From NCBI GenBank assembly GCA_965153355.1, contig OZ231128.1, forward strand, positions 26,660,001-26,724,000: a stretch of 64,000 nt of DNA, read 5' to 3'. This DNA is from Flaccisagitta enflata. Lineage: Eukaryota > Chaetognatha > Sagittoidea > Aphragmophora. Below, one piece after another: positions 38,414 to 51,609 of the stretch; positions within the stretch are counted from its first letter, which is position 1; each line of letters starts with the position of its first letter. The notes below the pieces were generated by a model. The model did no database searches and had not been told where the DNA came from. It worked only from the letters and a program-made list of their open reading frames with translations. Both the position numbers and the translations under genes were made by a program.

Positions 38414-38734
38414 AGGGGGCCCGAAGGAAAAAGGAAAGCCCTGGGCGAGGTAGGGAAAATGCGATGGGGCGGGGAGGTAGAGTAGGTGGAAGATGGTGGG
38501 GATGTGGGATGTGAAATAGAGGGTCTCGAGTCTCGACCTTCGAGTTTATTGCGGTCCCATTATCGACGATGGTGAACTAGGAGAAACGAAGTGCTCGTCA
38601 GGAAGAGGAAGAGGACGAGGCAGAGGAGAAGAGGAAGAAGAGGAAGAAGAGGCTGAGGAGTAGGAAAGAATGAGGCGGTTCAGATATAAGGGCTAAAAGT
38701 GGCAAAAGAGTATGTATATCTCTTTAAGCTTTGC

Positions 38735-38738
<4 letters not shown>

Positions 38739-38773
<35 letters not shown>

Positions 38774-38931
38774 CAGACAGACAGACAGACAATCAGACAG
38801 GCAGACAGTGGCAGATAAATAGAGAGATGGACAGAGATAGAAAAAGAAAGAAAGAAAGAAACAAACAAACAAACAAACAAACAAACAAACAAACAAACAT
38901 ACAAAATAGAAAGAAGGAAAGAAAGAAACAA

Positions 38932-39003
<72 letters not shown>

Positions 39004-39008
39004 AAAAA
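38739..39008. repeat. (GA)n, (GACA)n, (AAAC)n and (GAAA)n cluster
   Basis: About 32 bases of GA, a GACA stretch, about 40 bases of AAAC (38862-38900) and about 85 bases of GAAA (38920-39006). Confidence 0.95.
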
Positions 39009-39065
39009 AAGGACTGAACAGCGCAAATGAGAATGCCGGCGCGAGTCAATTACCATAAGTCATTC

Positions 39066-39135
39066 TGCGGCGGCGGTGGCAGCGGCTAGCGGCAGCGGCG
39101 ATGGCGGCAGCGGCGATGGCGGCGGTGGCAACCGA
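39066..39135. repeat. GGCGGCAGCGGCGAT repeat
   Basis: Imperfect GGC-rich units, with GCGGCAGCGGCGATGGCGGC repeated. No frame was supported. Confidence 0.7.
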
Positions 39136-39464
39136 ACTGCGCCACCAAATTTCCCCCTCCCTTCCAAACACATCCACGCCTTCAGTTGCGCCATCGAATG
39201 GCCATTCTTAAAGGCTATCTCGTAGACTCAGACTGCCATTAAGAGCTCAAGAGTCGATCAGTTATAGATGCCCGTTTGCTGTATCTTTAGTTGTTTACCA
39301 AGGGTGGCCAAGTCGGGTATGAAAGAAAGAGAGAGATTTTCGAGAGGAGAGCACTCGGAGGGAAATTACTGATTAGATATACGTACACGCGATCGATCGA
39401 CAAAATGGTCTGCATTCGATAACTGATTTGCTATACGCAGTAAGTCGACACAATACCATGTAGT

Positions 39465-40121
<657 letters not shown>

Positions 40122-40129
40122 CATGTATT

Positions 40130-40602
40130 GCAGGTTTAATTCATTAGTTCTCGTGCACTTAATTCATGCGATGATAAGTGGAACAATATCCCTCACCATA
40201 CCCAAACTGAAAAATATGGATGAGGGACTTGTGCATGTGCGTATGTGCAATTCGTTGCCAGATTCAATATTCGATTTTTCTAGCTAGCAGACTCGTGACG
40301 CAGAAGATATCTACTACTACTCCACTAGCTAGATAAAAGACAATTCCATTACCAAATTTCCCGACTCCAATGACGTCACTCAAGAAGCTTACTCTTCTTT
40401 TCGATGTAAGTACCTTTTTGATGGAGAATCCAATTTTCCCGGGCGACTTGGAGCCGGCATTTGACAACTTCGAAAGGCGTCATACAAGTTGCTTGATCCA
40501 TCGGTCTGTCTATCTGTTGGGTTTCCCTGACTGCTCTCTTATATTATCTGCGTGCCTCGCAACCCTACAGGCCACTATGTCCATTAGTGCATCGGGGTTT
40601 TG
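40130..40602. other. no gene recognised
   Basis: Unique sequence without supported exons. Confidence 0.4.
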
Positions 40603-40762
40603 GCAGCAGCCGGGATGGTGACAAAGTCCTGTAGAACATAGGGGACTTTCGTTCTATCATCCGCCCATCCCCCACCCCCCCCACCATCAGGCCTCTCAGG
40701 CTTGAAATCTGCCCTCTCAGGCCTAAAATTTGCCCTCTCGGGCAGGAAAGATTTAAGGTCAG
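40603..40762. mobile_element. foldback-family fragment
   Basis: GGCAGCAGCCGGGATGGTGA, AAGTCCTGTAGAACATAGGG and then 21-bp AGGCCTGAAATTTGCCCTCT-type units. Only one end is present. Confidence 0.6.
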
Positions 40763-40769
40763 AATACAA

Positions 40770-41690
40770 CTGTTGGTCCGCCAGCGATGGGGTCTCTGTG
40801 TTGGAGCACCGCTGTTAGTCCGCCTGTGTGGGGACATTACTGTTGGGGCACCACTGCACTGTTGGGGCACCACTGCACTATTGGGGCACCACTGCACTGT
40901 TGGACCACCAGCGATTGGGTCTCTGTGTTGGAGCATCGCTGTGGAAGCACCACTGTTGTTTCACCGGCGGCGGGGTGTCTATTTTTGGGCGCTACTGTTG
41001 CACTTCAACTGTTGTTCCGCCTGAGACACTGCGTCTGTGATGGGGTGCCACTGTTGTACTTTGACTGTTGTTCCACCTGCGACGCCACATCTGTGTTGGG
41101 GTACTGCTGTTGGGGCAATGCTGTTGCGACGCCACTGTTGTTCTGCCTGCAACAGGGCATCTGTGTTGGGGCGCTATTGGTGTTCTACCTGTAACGCCAC
41201 GTCTGCATTTGGGCACTGCTGTTGGGTGGCTACTGTTGTTCTGCCTGTAACACGGCATCTGTGTCGGGGCGCTATTGGTATTCCAACTGCAACGCCACAT
41301 CTGTATTTGGGCACTGCTGTTGGGTGGCTACTGTTGTTCTGCCTGTAACACGGCATCTGTGTCGGGGCGCTATTGGTATTCCAACTGCAACGCCACATCT
41401 GTATTTGGGCACTGCTGTTGGGTGGCTACTGTTGTTCTGCCTGTAACACGGCATCTGTGTCGGGGCGCTATTGGTATTCCAACTGCAACGCCACATCTGT
41501 ATTTGGGCACTGCTGTTGGGTGGCTACTGTTGTTCTGCCTGTAACACGGCATCTGTGTCGGGGCGCTATTGGTATTCCAACTGCAACGCCACATCTGTAT
41601 TTGGGCACTGCTGTTGGGTGGCTACTGTTGTTCTGCCTGTAACACGGCATCTGTGTCGGGGCGCTATTGGTATTCCATTACACTTTTTTT
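40770..41690. repeat. 98-bp minisatellite, locus 1
   Basis: From about 41215 onward four near-identical 98-bp units (period seen at 41275, 41373, 41471 and 41569) contain GGCATCTGTGTCGGGGCGCT, CTGCAACGCCACATCTGTAT and GGGCACTGCTGTTGGGTGGC. Before that the units are diverged and of irregular length, including TTGGGGCACCACTGCACTG triplets near 40850. The uniform block suggests recent amplification. Confidence 0.9.
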
Positions 41691-41699
41691 GGTGCGGGC

Positions 41700-43270
41700 T
41701 CGCTTAACCGGATCAAAACAATGGAATTTCGTCCATAGAGCACTTTTGCTCATACAGTTCTCTGTCAGAAATCCCGGACTTAACGATTTTTTCAGGAAAA
41801 ATCGTAAGATGGGGCTTTCAATCTGCAAGCGTCCTCTATATAAGTTAATAACTGAATGCGTCAACACTTCAAATTTCCAACAGCGATTTCCTAAAATGCC
41901 ACTCGGACACTCTCTTAGAGATGAGCTAAGATGAGGACGCTAATAAATAGGATTTCGCCACAGTCGGGACGAAATGTTCTTTTTTTTTACTCTTTTTTAC
42001 TTTTTTTTACTTTTTTTTCATAATTGATCTTTCCATATGTATAGCTTTCACGATATGAACGATAAAATAACAAAATTCATTCAATCATTTGATAATTCAT
42101 GTAATGATTTTCCAACAAATAACAGAAACGATCTCGTTACGGTTAAGTTTCGTTTGCGTCCCATCCTTTTCCTTTTCCGTCATTCCATCTGTTGCGTCTG
42201 TCCTGTTGCAGCTACTTCTGCCGTTGTTATTGACTTCCATTATGCATTTGACCGTTGACAGAGCGCGTTGTCAGTTCCTTTCCGTTCCGTTTTTTCCTCC
42301 TCCTCCTCCTCTTTCATAACTAAGTTTCAATCTAGTATCGTCACCACCACCATCTCAAATCTCGCAGTAACCATTGCTTCCACCATCACCTCCGCTATTT
42401 CCGTTACTCATTCCGTTTCTTCCTCCAGAGGCACAAATCCTTCGTCGTCCTCTTCCGTTTCAACTTCCGTTTCCGTGACCACTTCCAACGCTGTCTCGAG
42501 TACGAATTCCAAATCTGAGTATCCCATTAAACAACATCCACGATTAGCTTACATCGTCCTCCGTAATCGTCAAATGAGCAGATTGCTACAGATCGTCAGT
42601 GACATCTAGTGCACACAACTTTGAAAATGAAATTTCCTTTAAGTCGAGGTGCAAACGAAGACCAAATTTCAAGTCAAACCAATTTTTTCAATATTTTAAA
42701 TATGATTGATTTCAATTATTTTGATCAAAAAATGTAATTATTATGCTGTTTTTATTTTAGTTTTGCAGGGAAAAGCATTGTTAGATAAAAAAAAGAGTAC
42801 TGAGAGAGTAAAAAGGGGAAAAAATTAAAGCAATTCTAAACAGAATTTGATTTTGCAACTTGAGTTGTTTTGGGGAAAATTCTACATAAAATTTTACGTA
42901 AAATTTTGTGTTTTAAAAAACAAAGCCTCATTCTAAAAACATATAAGATGAGGGCCATGTTTTTATAAATGCAAAATTGTTCAATTTGTTTTTGTCTTTG
43001 AATTTTCTCTTCGTAAGTTTTAACCATTTGCTTTATGATTTTGATAGAATCTATTATTTGGAATAATGATTTTTTTGTTTTAAAATATTAAAATAAAGCA
43101 ATGCTTTTATCATACTAGGTTTTCTTTTACTAATAAAATAATTTTTGAGTACAAAATTTTAAGTTTTATTTAAGAAAATACTATCTGGTCATTGCTATAA
43201 TTAAAAAAAAAGTCTGAAACCGAATCTTTGCCTTCGTTTGCACCCTGACTTAATCTCTTTTAGGCTTGTT
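41700..43270. other. no gene confidently assigned
   Basis: AT-rich. A plus-strand frame 42268-42609 is Ser/Thr-rich with a less biased end (KSEYPIKQHPRLAYIVLRNR) and could be an exon, but it has no splice or family support. 42610-43270 looks like 3' flanking sequence of the minus-strand gene. Confidence 0.3.
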
Positions 43271-43514
43271 TCAATTGAATTCTAATGTACCAGAATCTGG
43301 TTGGGTCGCGTTTTCTAGGCACTCCAAAATGTCCAACAGTTGTTGCTTCCCGTTGTATCGTGGCCTTCTGCCGGTTCTGTCTTTTATCATGTCTTTGAGT
43401 CTATCAACCTCCAAGTCGTCATATGGTCCTTTCTGGAGTTCAGCGGCCAATTCTCGGGCATGTTCAGCTTCAGCTCGGCGCTCTGCTTCCGCCTTACGAA
43501 TGCCTTCACCAAAC
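43271..43514 (-). CDS. exon 9 of nine-exon gene (SAP-like)
   Basis: Acceptor TTCTTGGATAACAG after a long (CT)n tract; stop TGA at 43273-43271. Encodes a Glu/Ala/Arg helix and LEVDRLKDMIKDRTGRRPRY plus NGKQQLLDIL, fitting the two-helix SAP pattern (family knowledge: DNA binding). Confidence 0.7.
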
Positions 43515-43527
43515 CTGTTATCCAAGA

Positions 43528-43626
<99 letters not shown>

Positions 43627-43627
43627 T

Positions 43628-43716
<89 letters not shown>

Positions 43717-44864
43717 CGGGAGAGAGGAAGGAAAACTAATAAGAAATGAAAGGAAGACAAAAAGGCAGATAGGAAGAAAAAAGACGGGAGGAAGAAACGA
43801 AGAAAGGAAGATAGAAAGACAGAAAGGAGAAAAGAAAAAAAAAGAGAAAGAGAGAAAGAGAGAAAGAGAGAAAGAGAGAGAGAGAGAGAACGAAAAAAAT
43901 TCAGTTGAACAATTCAATCAAGTAATAAACAGAAGGGACAAGACTGAAGTGGACCAAAATTCGCACAAGTGCGCATGTGCACATGTAATTACCAAGGATG
44001 AAGAGGTCCCTCTCTTCTGATCCGCTTGGGCTTCTCAAGAGATTCGATCTCTCCAATCATCAGTTGCATCTCTCGCCTCTTCTCCATTTGCATGGTCTGT
44101 CGAGGGTTTTTGTGGTGCGTGCGACGCAGAAACGTCTGCCGTAGTTCGTGATTCTGCTTCTCCAGCATCTCCCCCGACAACTTTGACAAACTTCCAAACA
44201 AATGAACTGCAAATGGCACATGAACATGCAAGATGTGGCAGTACGGCGTTATGCCCTTCTCACCAAACCCTTTCACTCCTAGGACACCCAGCCGCAGAAA
44301 CGCCTGCATCCATTCCCTCGTTTTTGCTGCAAGAGCTTCCGCGTTGGTCCGTTGCCCTGTACTCGCTAAATTCAAACACTCGTTGAAAAGTTCGAAGAGT
44401 CTTGCAAGTGGCTCTTTAAGATGCGCAGGGAAGACGTCGTTAGACTGATGAATGAGCTTTGGGAGCTGAGGTAACAACTGTCGCCAACGCCGACCGTTGA
44501 AGGAGGTAAAGCCGATCTGCACTTTGCCGCGTACGAGACTTTCATAGATCTTAAACGGGACTCCCGATGAGCGTATTAACTCTTGAAGACGAGGCGCAAA
44601 CTTGTTGTTTTCATGATCGGCGGCGAGGGTAATGAGACAACGAAGTTTCTTTTCGCCGACTCTTGCTCGGAGATGGAGGAGATCTGGTGGCACCGCCGTG
44701 ATGATGCTTGCTTTTGGGTTGACGGGAAGTTGGGCAATTGGAAGCGCTTTCACTGCGTACTCAGCTTTCCCCGTCAGTCGACCGCGTTGCTGATTAATCA
44801 ACTCCCGCGTGCGGCAAACTGGTGGCGCATTCCAATTCTTCCAGGCGTCGGATGCATCCGCCGC

Positions 44865-44955
<91 letters not shown>

Positions 44956-47900
44956 GAGACAGAGAGACAGAGAATCAAGAGAGCGACCGTCAAGACAGAG
45001 ACACAAAGATAAAGAATGACAGAGACATCAGCAAGTCCAGGCATTAAGAGACAATCAAAAACAGCGACAAAAATCAGACAGAGAATGACAATAAAGACGG
45101 CTATCGCTGACTGGAAAAAAGTCTTGAACCTGAGACTTTTTTTTCTGACAATTTTTTATTCTTCTCACTCTCATTTCTGTCAATTCAAAGTAGCAAAAAT
45201 AACTCAATTACAAGCTGCTACACTAGCATGCATGACGGCACTCAGTTTAAAATTGTAACTCATGTATTTTTGCAAGCTTCAGTAAATATTTAATTGCGTG
45301 CTACGCGACTCTACATCCCACTTTGTCTGTCCGTCGGTTGGTCAGTAGGTTGGTCATATTCCCTGAACTACTTTTTGTAAGCAGTTTGCTTTTGATTTAG
45401 ATTGAGAAAAAGTTTTTTTTCAGATTCTGTTTCATGGGAAACTAGGAGTGGTGCGTGCTGAGCTGGATCAACATGGTGTGGGGCCCTATTCTTGGCCATG
45501 GGGGCGGGGCCCCCCTTTCCTTACAAACTATCATTTTATTCATTTTTGGGCAGCGGCCCCGAAGGGGACGATGTCCTGTAAAACACAGGGGAACTTTTGT
45601 TTGTTTGTTCGTTCTTTCGTTCTCCGTTCGTCCCCCCAGGCCTTCTCAGACCTGAAATCTGCCCTTCCAGGCCTGAAATTTACCCTCTCAGGCCTAAAAT
45701 CTGCCCTCTCAGGCTTTGAATTTGCCCTCTCAGGCCTGAAATCTGCCCTCTCAGACCTGAAATCTGTCCTCTCAGGCCTGAAATCTGTCCTCACAGGCCT
45801 GAATCTGTTCTTTCAGGCCTGAAATCTGCCCTTGCAGTCTCTGAGAGGATAAATTTCAGGTTTGAGAGGACAGATTTCAGGCCTGAGCGGTCCTCGGGGG
45901 AACAGACGGAGAAACGAACGAACGAATGAACGAAAGTCCCCCTGTGTTCTACAGGATATCGTCCCCACTTCATTTCACAATCATGCAAGCAGGGCAACGG
46001 GTATCGCTGACCCCACATTGCCCTTGGGCGACCTGTTCAAATGTGTTATTATTACATTTTTGTAACTTTAGTATTGCCAACAATAATGTTTATTTCTTTG
46101 CTGACTTAAACAATTTCTTAGATAACAAGGCCAACACCTATAAGTCGCGTGTGGGACATAAATAACTTAGGATGACTCAAATTGACTTAAAATGACTTAA
46201 AAAGACATGAGATGATAAATGACTTATACGACTAAATTGACCAAATTGACTTAAGCGACTCAATATTAAGTAAAATGACTTAAAATGACTAAGAATGACT
46301 TAGAATGACTAAGAACGACTTAGAATGACTTAGAATGACCTAAAAAGACTAAGAATAACTAAAAGTAGTAAAAAAAGGCCAACACCTATAAGTCGCGTGT
46401 GAGACTTACAAATTGACCTAGAATAACTTAGAATGACTTAGAATGAATTAGTATACTCTAAAATGACTTAGAATGACTTAGAGAAATAAAATTTTTAAAA
46501 TAAGTAAAAGTGTGACGGATCAACAGACTGACCGACCGACGGACGGATGAACAAAGCAGGATGTAAAGTCGCGTGCACATGACTAAAAAGTAAAGTTTGA
46601 CCAACGGACCGACAGAACAACGAACGGACGGATGGACAAAGCGGGTTGTAGAGTCGCGTGCACGCGACTAAAAAATTAAGAGATTTAAGTTTTTTTGCTT
46701 ATTCTTTATCAATCATATCAACCATTTTGATAAAAAAGAATATCAATGCAAAAGTAACGGTTTATTTTTTGTTTTTTTTTTTCTTTTGTTTTTTTATTGT
46801 TGTCAATGATTTTTATCTTTTATTTTCTACTTCTTTTGTTTTTTGTTTTTTTTTTTATCTTTTATCGGGAAAAAGGTTGAAGTCAGTCTTCGACATTTTG
46901 ACATATTCGAGAGAAACAGGGTTTTCATTTTCTCATGCGGAAGTTGAGCATCTCCACCGACCGAATGAGCTCTCCAATGAAATTGATAGGGTAAGTAAAT
47001 TTGATTATTCTCTTTCATTTGGCGCCAAGCAGAATGCTCTACAACAAATATTTTTCGCGCTATGATTTTTTAAAGATTTATTTATTCGAATTGATTTTTT
47101 AAAGATTTATTTACTCGAATAGAATTTTTTTCAATTTTTTATGATTTTGTGTAGGATCAATAAAGGAGTGTATTCATGTTTATGTGAGCATGCAAATACA
47201 AAAAGACATGTTTATGAGCACAGCTTGCTCATCTGTGAAGGCGTTTTTGAGCATTTTAGCTCATTTAGCTCACTTAGCTCAGTCTATTCTTTCTGATTTC
47301 GAATATGATAAATGACTTAATATTTTCATACTTTTTTAAGCAAGCGGTTAAAAAAAACAAGTCAGTGAGCAGAGCTGCTCATCTGTGCGAGCGTTTTTAA
47401 GTATTCTAGCTCATTTAGCTTGCTCTTTTTCTCTGATTTTAAATAGGATAGATAAATAAATGTTTTGATTTAAGCATGCAAGTACAAGGAAGCATATCAG
47501 TGAGCAAAGCTGGTTGTCTGATTGAATTATTTTGAATATTTCAGCTCATCTAGCTCATTTGGCTCAGTCATAATTTTCTCTGATTTTCAGTGCAATCATT
47601 ACATACAATTGCTTTTGATTTGATTTTATAAAAAAAAAGATTTTAGTGACTGAAGATTAAAGCATGGTGAAAAGTGACCACTGCTTACGACTTTTTTCCT
47701 CACGGCGACAGCCGCCATTACTGGTAAGTAATTGCTGCAAGCGCGCGGCCCCCCTGGGGCTCGGGGCCATATGCTTAAGTATTCAAAGCTTATATGTTGA
47801 TCTGGCTCAGGGTGCGCGTATTTATTAGTCGTTGTAAGTTTATAAGGCTCTCTTTCAATTATTTTTGTATGCGTATAGTTAGTGATACTGCTCCAGTTGT

Positions 47901-48753
47901 CATGACAATTCCTATGAAATATTATGGAATATTATGGAAAATTATGACTAACCTACGAAGAACGAGTGCTTATGTGTCAAGCAAAAGAGGCACGGATAAT
48001 TGGAAGTGGCGGATGACAATCCAAAAAAGATGAGTAAATAACTCATGTCGCCGCCTTGTAGGAAATGGATATGAAGCTTGGCCCCGGTTTCCTCATCCTC
48101 GTAGACAGCGTTCTTCTTGGCAAACTCACTGAATTCGGCCGCCGACTCGCCAGCAGTGTCATGAAGAATCTGATTTTGTTATGTAGTATAAACTTATGTA
48201 TGATTTACTTGCAGTACTTTGTAGAAATTTAAAAAGAAAAAAAGAGTTTGAACAAGAGACAAAACCAGAACGCTTGATTGACAGATAGTCAAAGTCAGGT
48301 ACATTGAAAGAAAGAAAATCAAAAAGCGAATGGGATGAGAAAACCACAATTGTACATTTGTTGTAGCCTATTTTGAGTTTTGGCATTTACTTGATACTTT
48401 TCGCTGGCGTGCATCAATGAAATTGTCGCAATCTGGAGCGCCTTTTCTTCGTTGGACACTGTAATTGTGTGGGCCGTGGAAACATCACGCTTCGCAATTT
48501 CGAATCCGTCTCCAGCGAATTTTACAAAGATCGTCTGACCGTCGGACAAGTTACCAACCTTCAGACACAAGAGGCGGCTATTTGAAGATAAGTTTCTTCT
48601 CATTACCATCATGAACAACTACAACAACGAAAATGATGACGACAAAAATAATCATAATCTTTAAGGCCGTCTATATTAGCTTGATGAATGACAACAACAA
48701 CAACAACAATAACAACAACAATAACAACAATAACAATAACAACAACAACAATC

Positions 48754-48820
<67 letters not shown>

Positions 48821-51554
48821 CCTTGAGTTGATGAGAGATGATTTTCTGCACTTCGCCCGCAATCTCGACTTTGCATCCCCTTTGACGACCGCCAATCTAA
48901 TGCCATTATATCATAAGTTTTTCAAATCATCAACATGTGAATGGGGAGTGTCCACTAGTCCTACGCTTTTGAGTCCTAAATTTCAGTAATTATTAGCTTT
49001 ATCAATTTTATATTTCAATAGTTTTACATTTGATAATCTTATGATTTGATGTTTTAATTTATCAGCAATTCTATGCCTTTAAATCCTATATTTTAACAAT
49101 CTTATATCATTTTATTATATGTCAATTAAACTATTAAGCGTAGGACTAATGGATAGTCCTCCATTTTGTAACAAGTGACACAAGTGTAGTCGCAAAATAG
49201 GAAATGAATTAGCGCGTTGATGAACGTAAAAATGACAGAATGGATGACCATACATTTTCTGTCTTAGGCTCCTCTTTTTAGCGCCCCTCCTTTTTGATAG
49301 CGGGCTACGCGACTCCACTCGTCTTGTATGTCTGTCGGTTGGTTGGTTACATTTTACTCTTATCTTTTTATATAATTTGACCTCCCAAATGCCTCAAATA
49401 TAGCCTCTGCCCACCCGCACGCAACTGGGGTAGCCATGTTTCCGGCCTTGTTAACTTTAAAAGCACCATTTGAGAAATAAGGTCAATAGACAGATATGCG
49501 AAAGTATAAAGACAGACTTGTTTCGGTAACCCCCCCCCCGTCACCTGCCCTTCTCATAGTGGAGCTCGCTCGCTGTGTATGGGTACAAATCTTTAAAACA
49601 AGGCCGGATACACAGCCAATACCAGTTGCGGACGGGTGGGCAGGGGCCAAAATGCGCATTTTCACAATTTTCGACTTGTGGTAACGGACCAACGGACGGA
49701 CCGACGGACAGACAAAGGCTCTTTTAGAGTTGCGTCTCCGCAAAAAAAAACAAAAAAAACAAACGGGCTAAGATACACAGACGGGAAAACAGAAATAAGC
49801 AGATAAACAGGATTAGGTAACAACCTCCAAGAATTCCGGTAGACTGAGATTGAGAATTTGTTCATGTTGTTTGATGTGCGAAGCTGGAGGCAGCGACCCA
49901 AGCTGAGCTATGGATGAATAGACGAGATCCGCAATCCTATTCAGATCCTTCCAAATGGACGTCTGTGTGACTCGTTTCTTCTCAGCTTTGTTCAACTCGG
50001 CGAATGTGTGAGGAGCGGTTGCGTTAATGATGAGTCGTTCGCCATCTTTGTCGCGAAGTATCATGGTTTCTAACTCGAGTCCCCTGTTGCGTCCGAAGGT
50101 GTTGATAGACTCGAGAAATTTCTTCCGATAAGCCGCCCTTGTTGCCTTTATTTGTGTGGGCCCCAAGTCATGCAATCTCTTTCTCCCCAAGACTTTCGCC
50201 GCATCGTCACTTTTTTGCTGCTTCTCCTTCTCCTTTTGTAACACCTCCAGTCGAGTTTGCAGTTGGCCGTTGGTAAGCGCCCGCGCGTCTGCTTCCGATT
50301 CCACCGCCGACAGACGTTGACGTAGATTTGTGTTTTGTTGACAGAGGTCGTTAATTTGGAAATGTTGTCCAGTCATGACCGACTGTTGAGCCGTGAGAGT
50401 AGATGAAGCTTCTTTCAGCGCCGATTGGGATTTCACTAGGGCACTGTTGAGATCGGCGATTGAATTCTTTAGATGACGTACATCTGATGGTTCAAGCTCC
50501 GCGTCGTCTTCGAAGGAAATGTCAAATTCCGCGTCATATTCCTCCTTAAACACATTTACGCGAAAAACTTTTTTCTTCCATGTCGCCGAATTTTTCGATT
50601 TGGCGCGTCGAATGTTTGACTGCAAGTCGCTGAGTCGTTTCAAGAATGGATTTGAAGTTGACGTTCCCTCCAAGTTTATGCGCAGACGCCTTTGAAAGAG
50701 GACAGTCTTTATTAGTATTCTAGTGACATCATATATGATGGCCCCTGGCCCACCGCATGCAAGTAGGTTAGTTTGGTGCTTTATATAGCAAAAGCTGAGA
50801 GTATCCTTTGACTCTAATTGCATAATATGGAAATACAAAAATTATAAAAATAAATACAGTTGAACCTGCTCTAATGGACCCGCCAGCAACAGAATTCCGC
50901 CTATAGTAGATGGAAATTCAAAGTCCCTTTGACTAATTTTCTTTTATTTCTTATGCTGGCACTACCAGAATTCCATTTATAACAGATAAAACTTGTTGGT
51001 CCCTTCCAATCTGTTAGAATGTGGTTCAACTGTATCAGTTAATCGATTTATTTCACTACATTATGCAAATTAAATTTTAACTACTCAAAATTATCTAAAG
51101 AGAGAGAAAAGAAATTCCCAACTTTTGCTATGTGAAGCAACCAACTGGGCCTTTATCGCAAAATTCATAAAAAAATGTTTTGAGATAGGTTTGAGTTGCG
51201 TGCAAGTGACTGTGAAACCTTGTATGTTGGTCGTTAGGCCCATCAGTCAATAACAAAACAAACAAACAAAATTGTCCATTATCAAGCATATAGAAGAACG
51301 ATTGCGTGATTTTATGAAAGATTTGAAAATAAATGGCTGCCTATGCTCTTACTGAATCTTCTCGAACTCTTGGATATTCCTGGAGAACCAAAACCTTCCC
51401 GAAGCAGAGATGGCAAATGATGCGTTTTTTGCGCGTGACTGAGACGTTGGTCGAACGATGAGAGGAACTTCGGCGCAATGCTTCAAAGGCATGATAGGAT
51501 TTATTAGTTAGCGTGAGCCAAGAGTCATGGTACCCTGAGTTTGTCTCCTGTTTC

Positions 51555-51609
<55 letters not shown>

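Larger units (their letters stand above)
45458..47810. mobile_element. hAT-type related element, copy 3, with nested insertions, in intron 7
   Basis: Ends CTGAGCTGGATCAACATG (45458) and, reverse-complemented from 47810, CTGAGCCAGATCAACATA, matching the CTAAGCCGGATCAACA ends of copies 1 and 2. GGTGCGTG (45450-45457) and GGTGCGCG (47811-47818) form an 8-bp duplication with one mismatch. Both ends carry GGGGCCC/GGGGCGGGGCCCCC-type sequence. Inside are a foldback element (45548-46039) and hairpin-family elements (46133-46676). No intact transposase. Confidence 0.65.

Noticed and set aside
40787-41642. Cys-rich ORFs repeated on both strands
   Set aside because: They track the 98-bp minisatellite on both strands. 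98 is not divisible by three, so the frames are by-products.
46658-47065. Plus-strand exon-like segment ending at a strong GTAAGT
   Set aside because: The frame contains poly-T-derived residues, the possible acceptor is poor, and it lies inside a transposon in an intron of a minus-strand gene.
51353-51480. Zinc-finger-like reading (ICHLCFGK) of exon 3
   Set aside because: That frame would end in phase 0 at the same donor and would put exon 4 out of frame. The other frame fits both neighbours.
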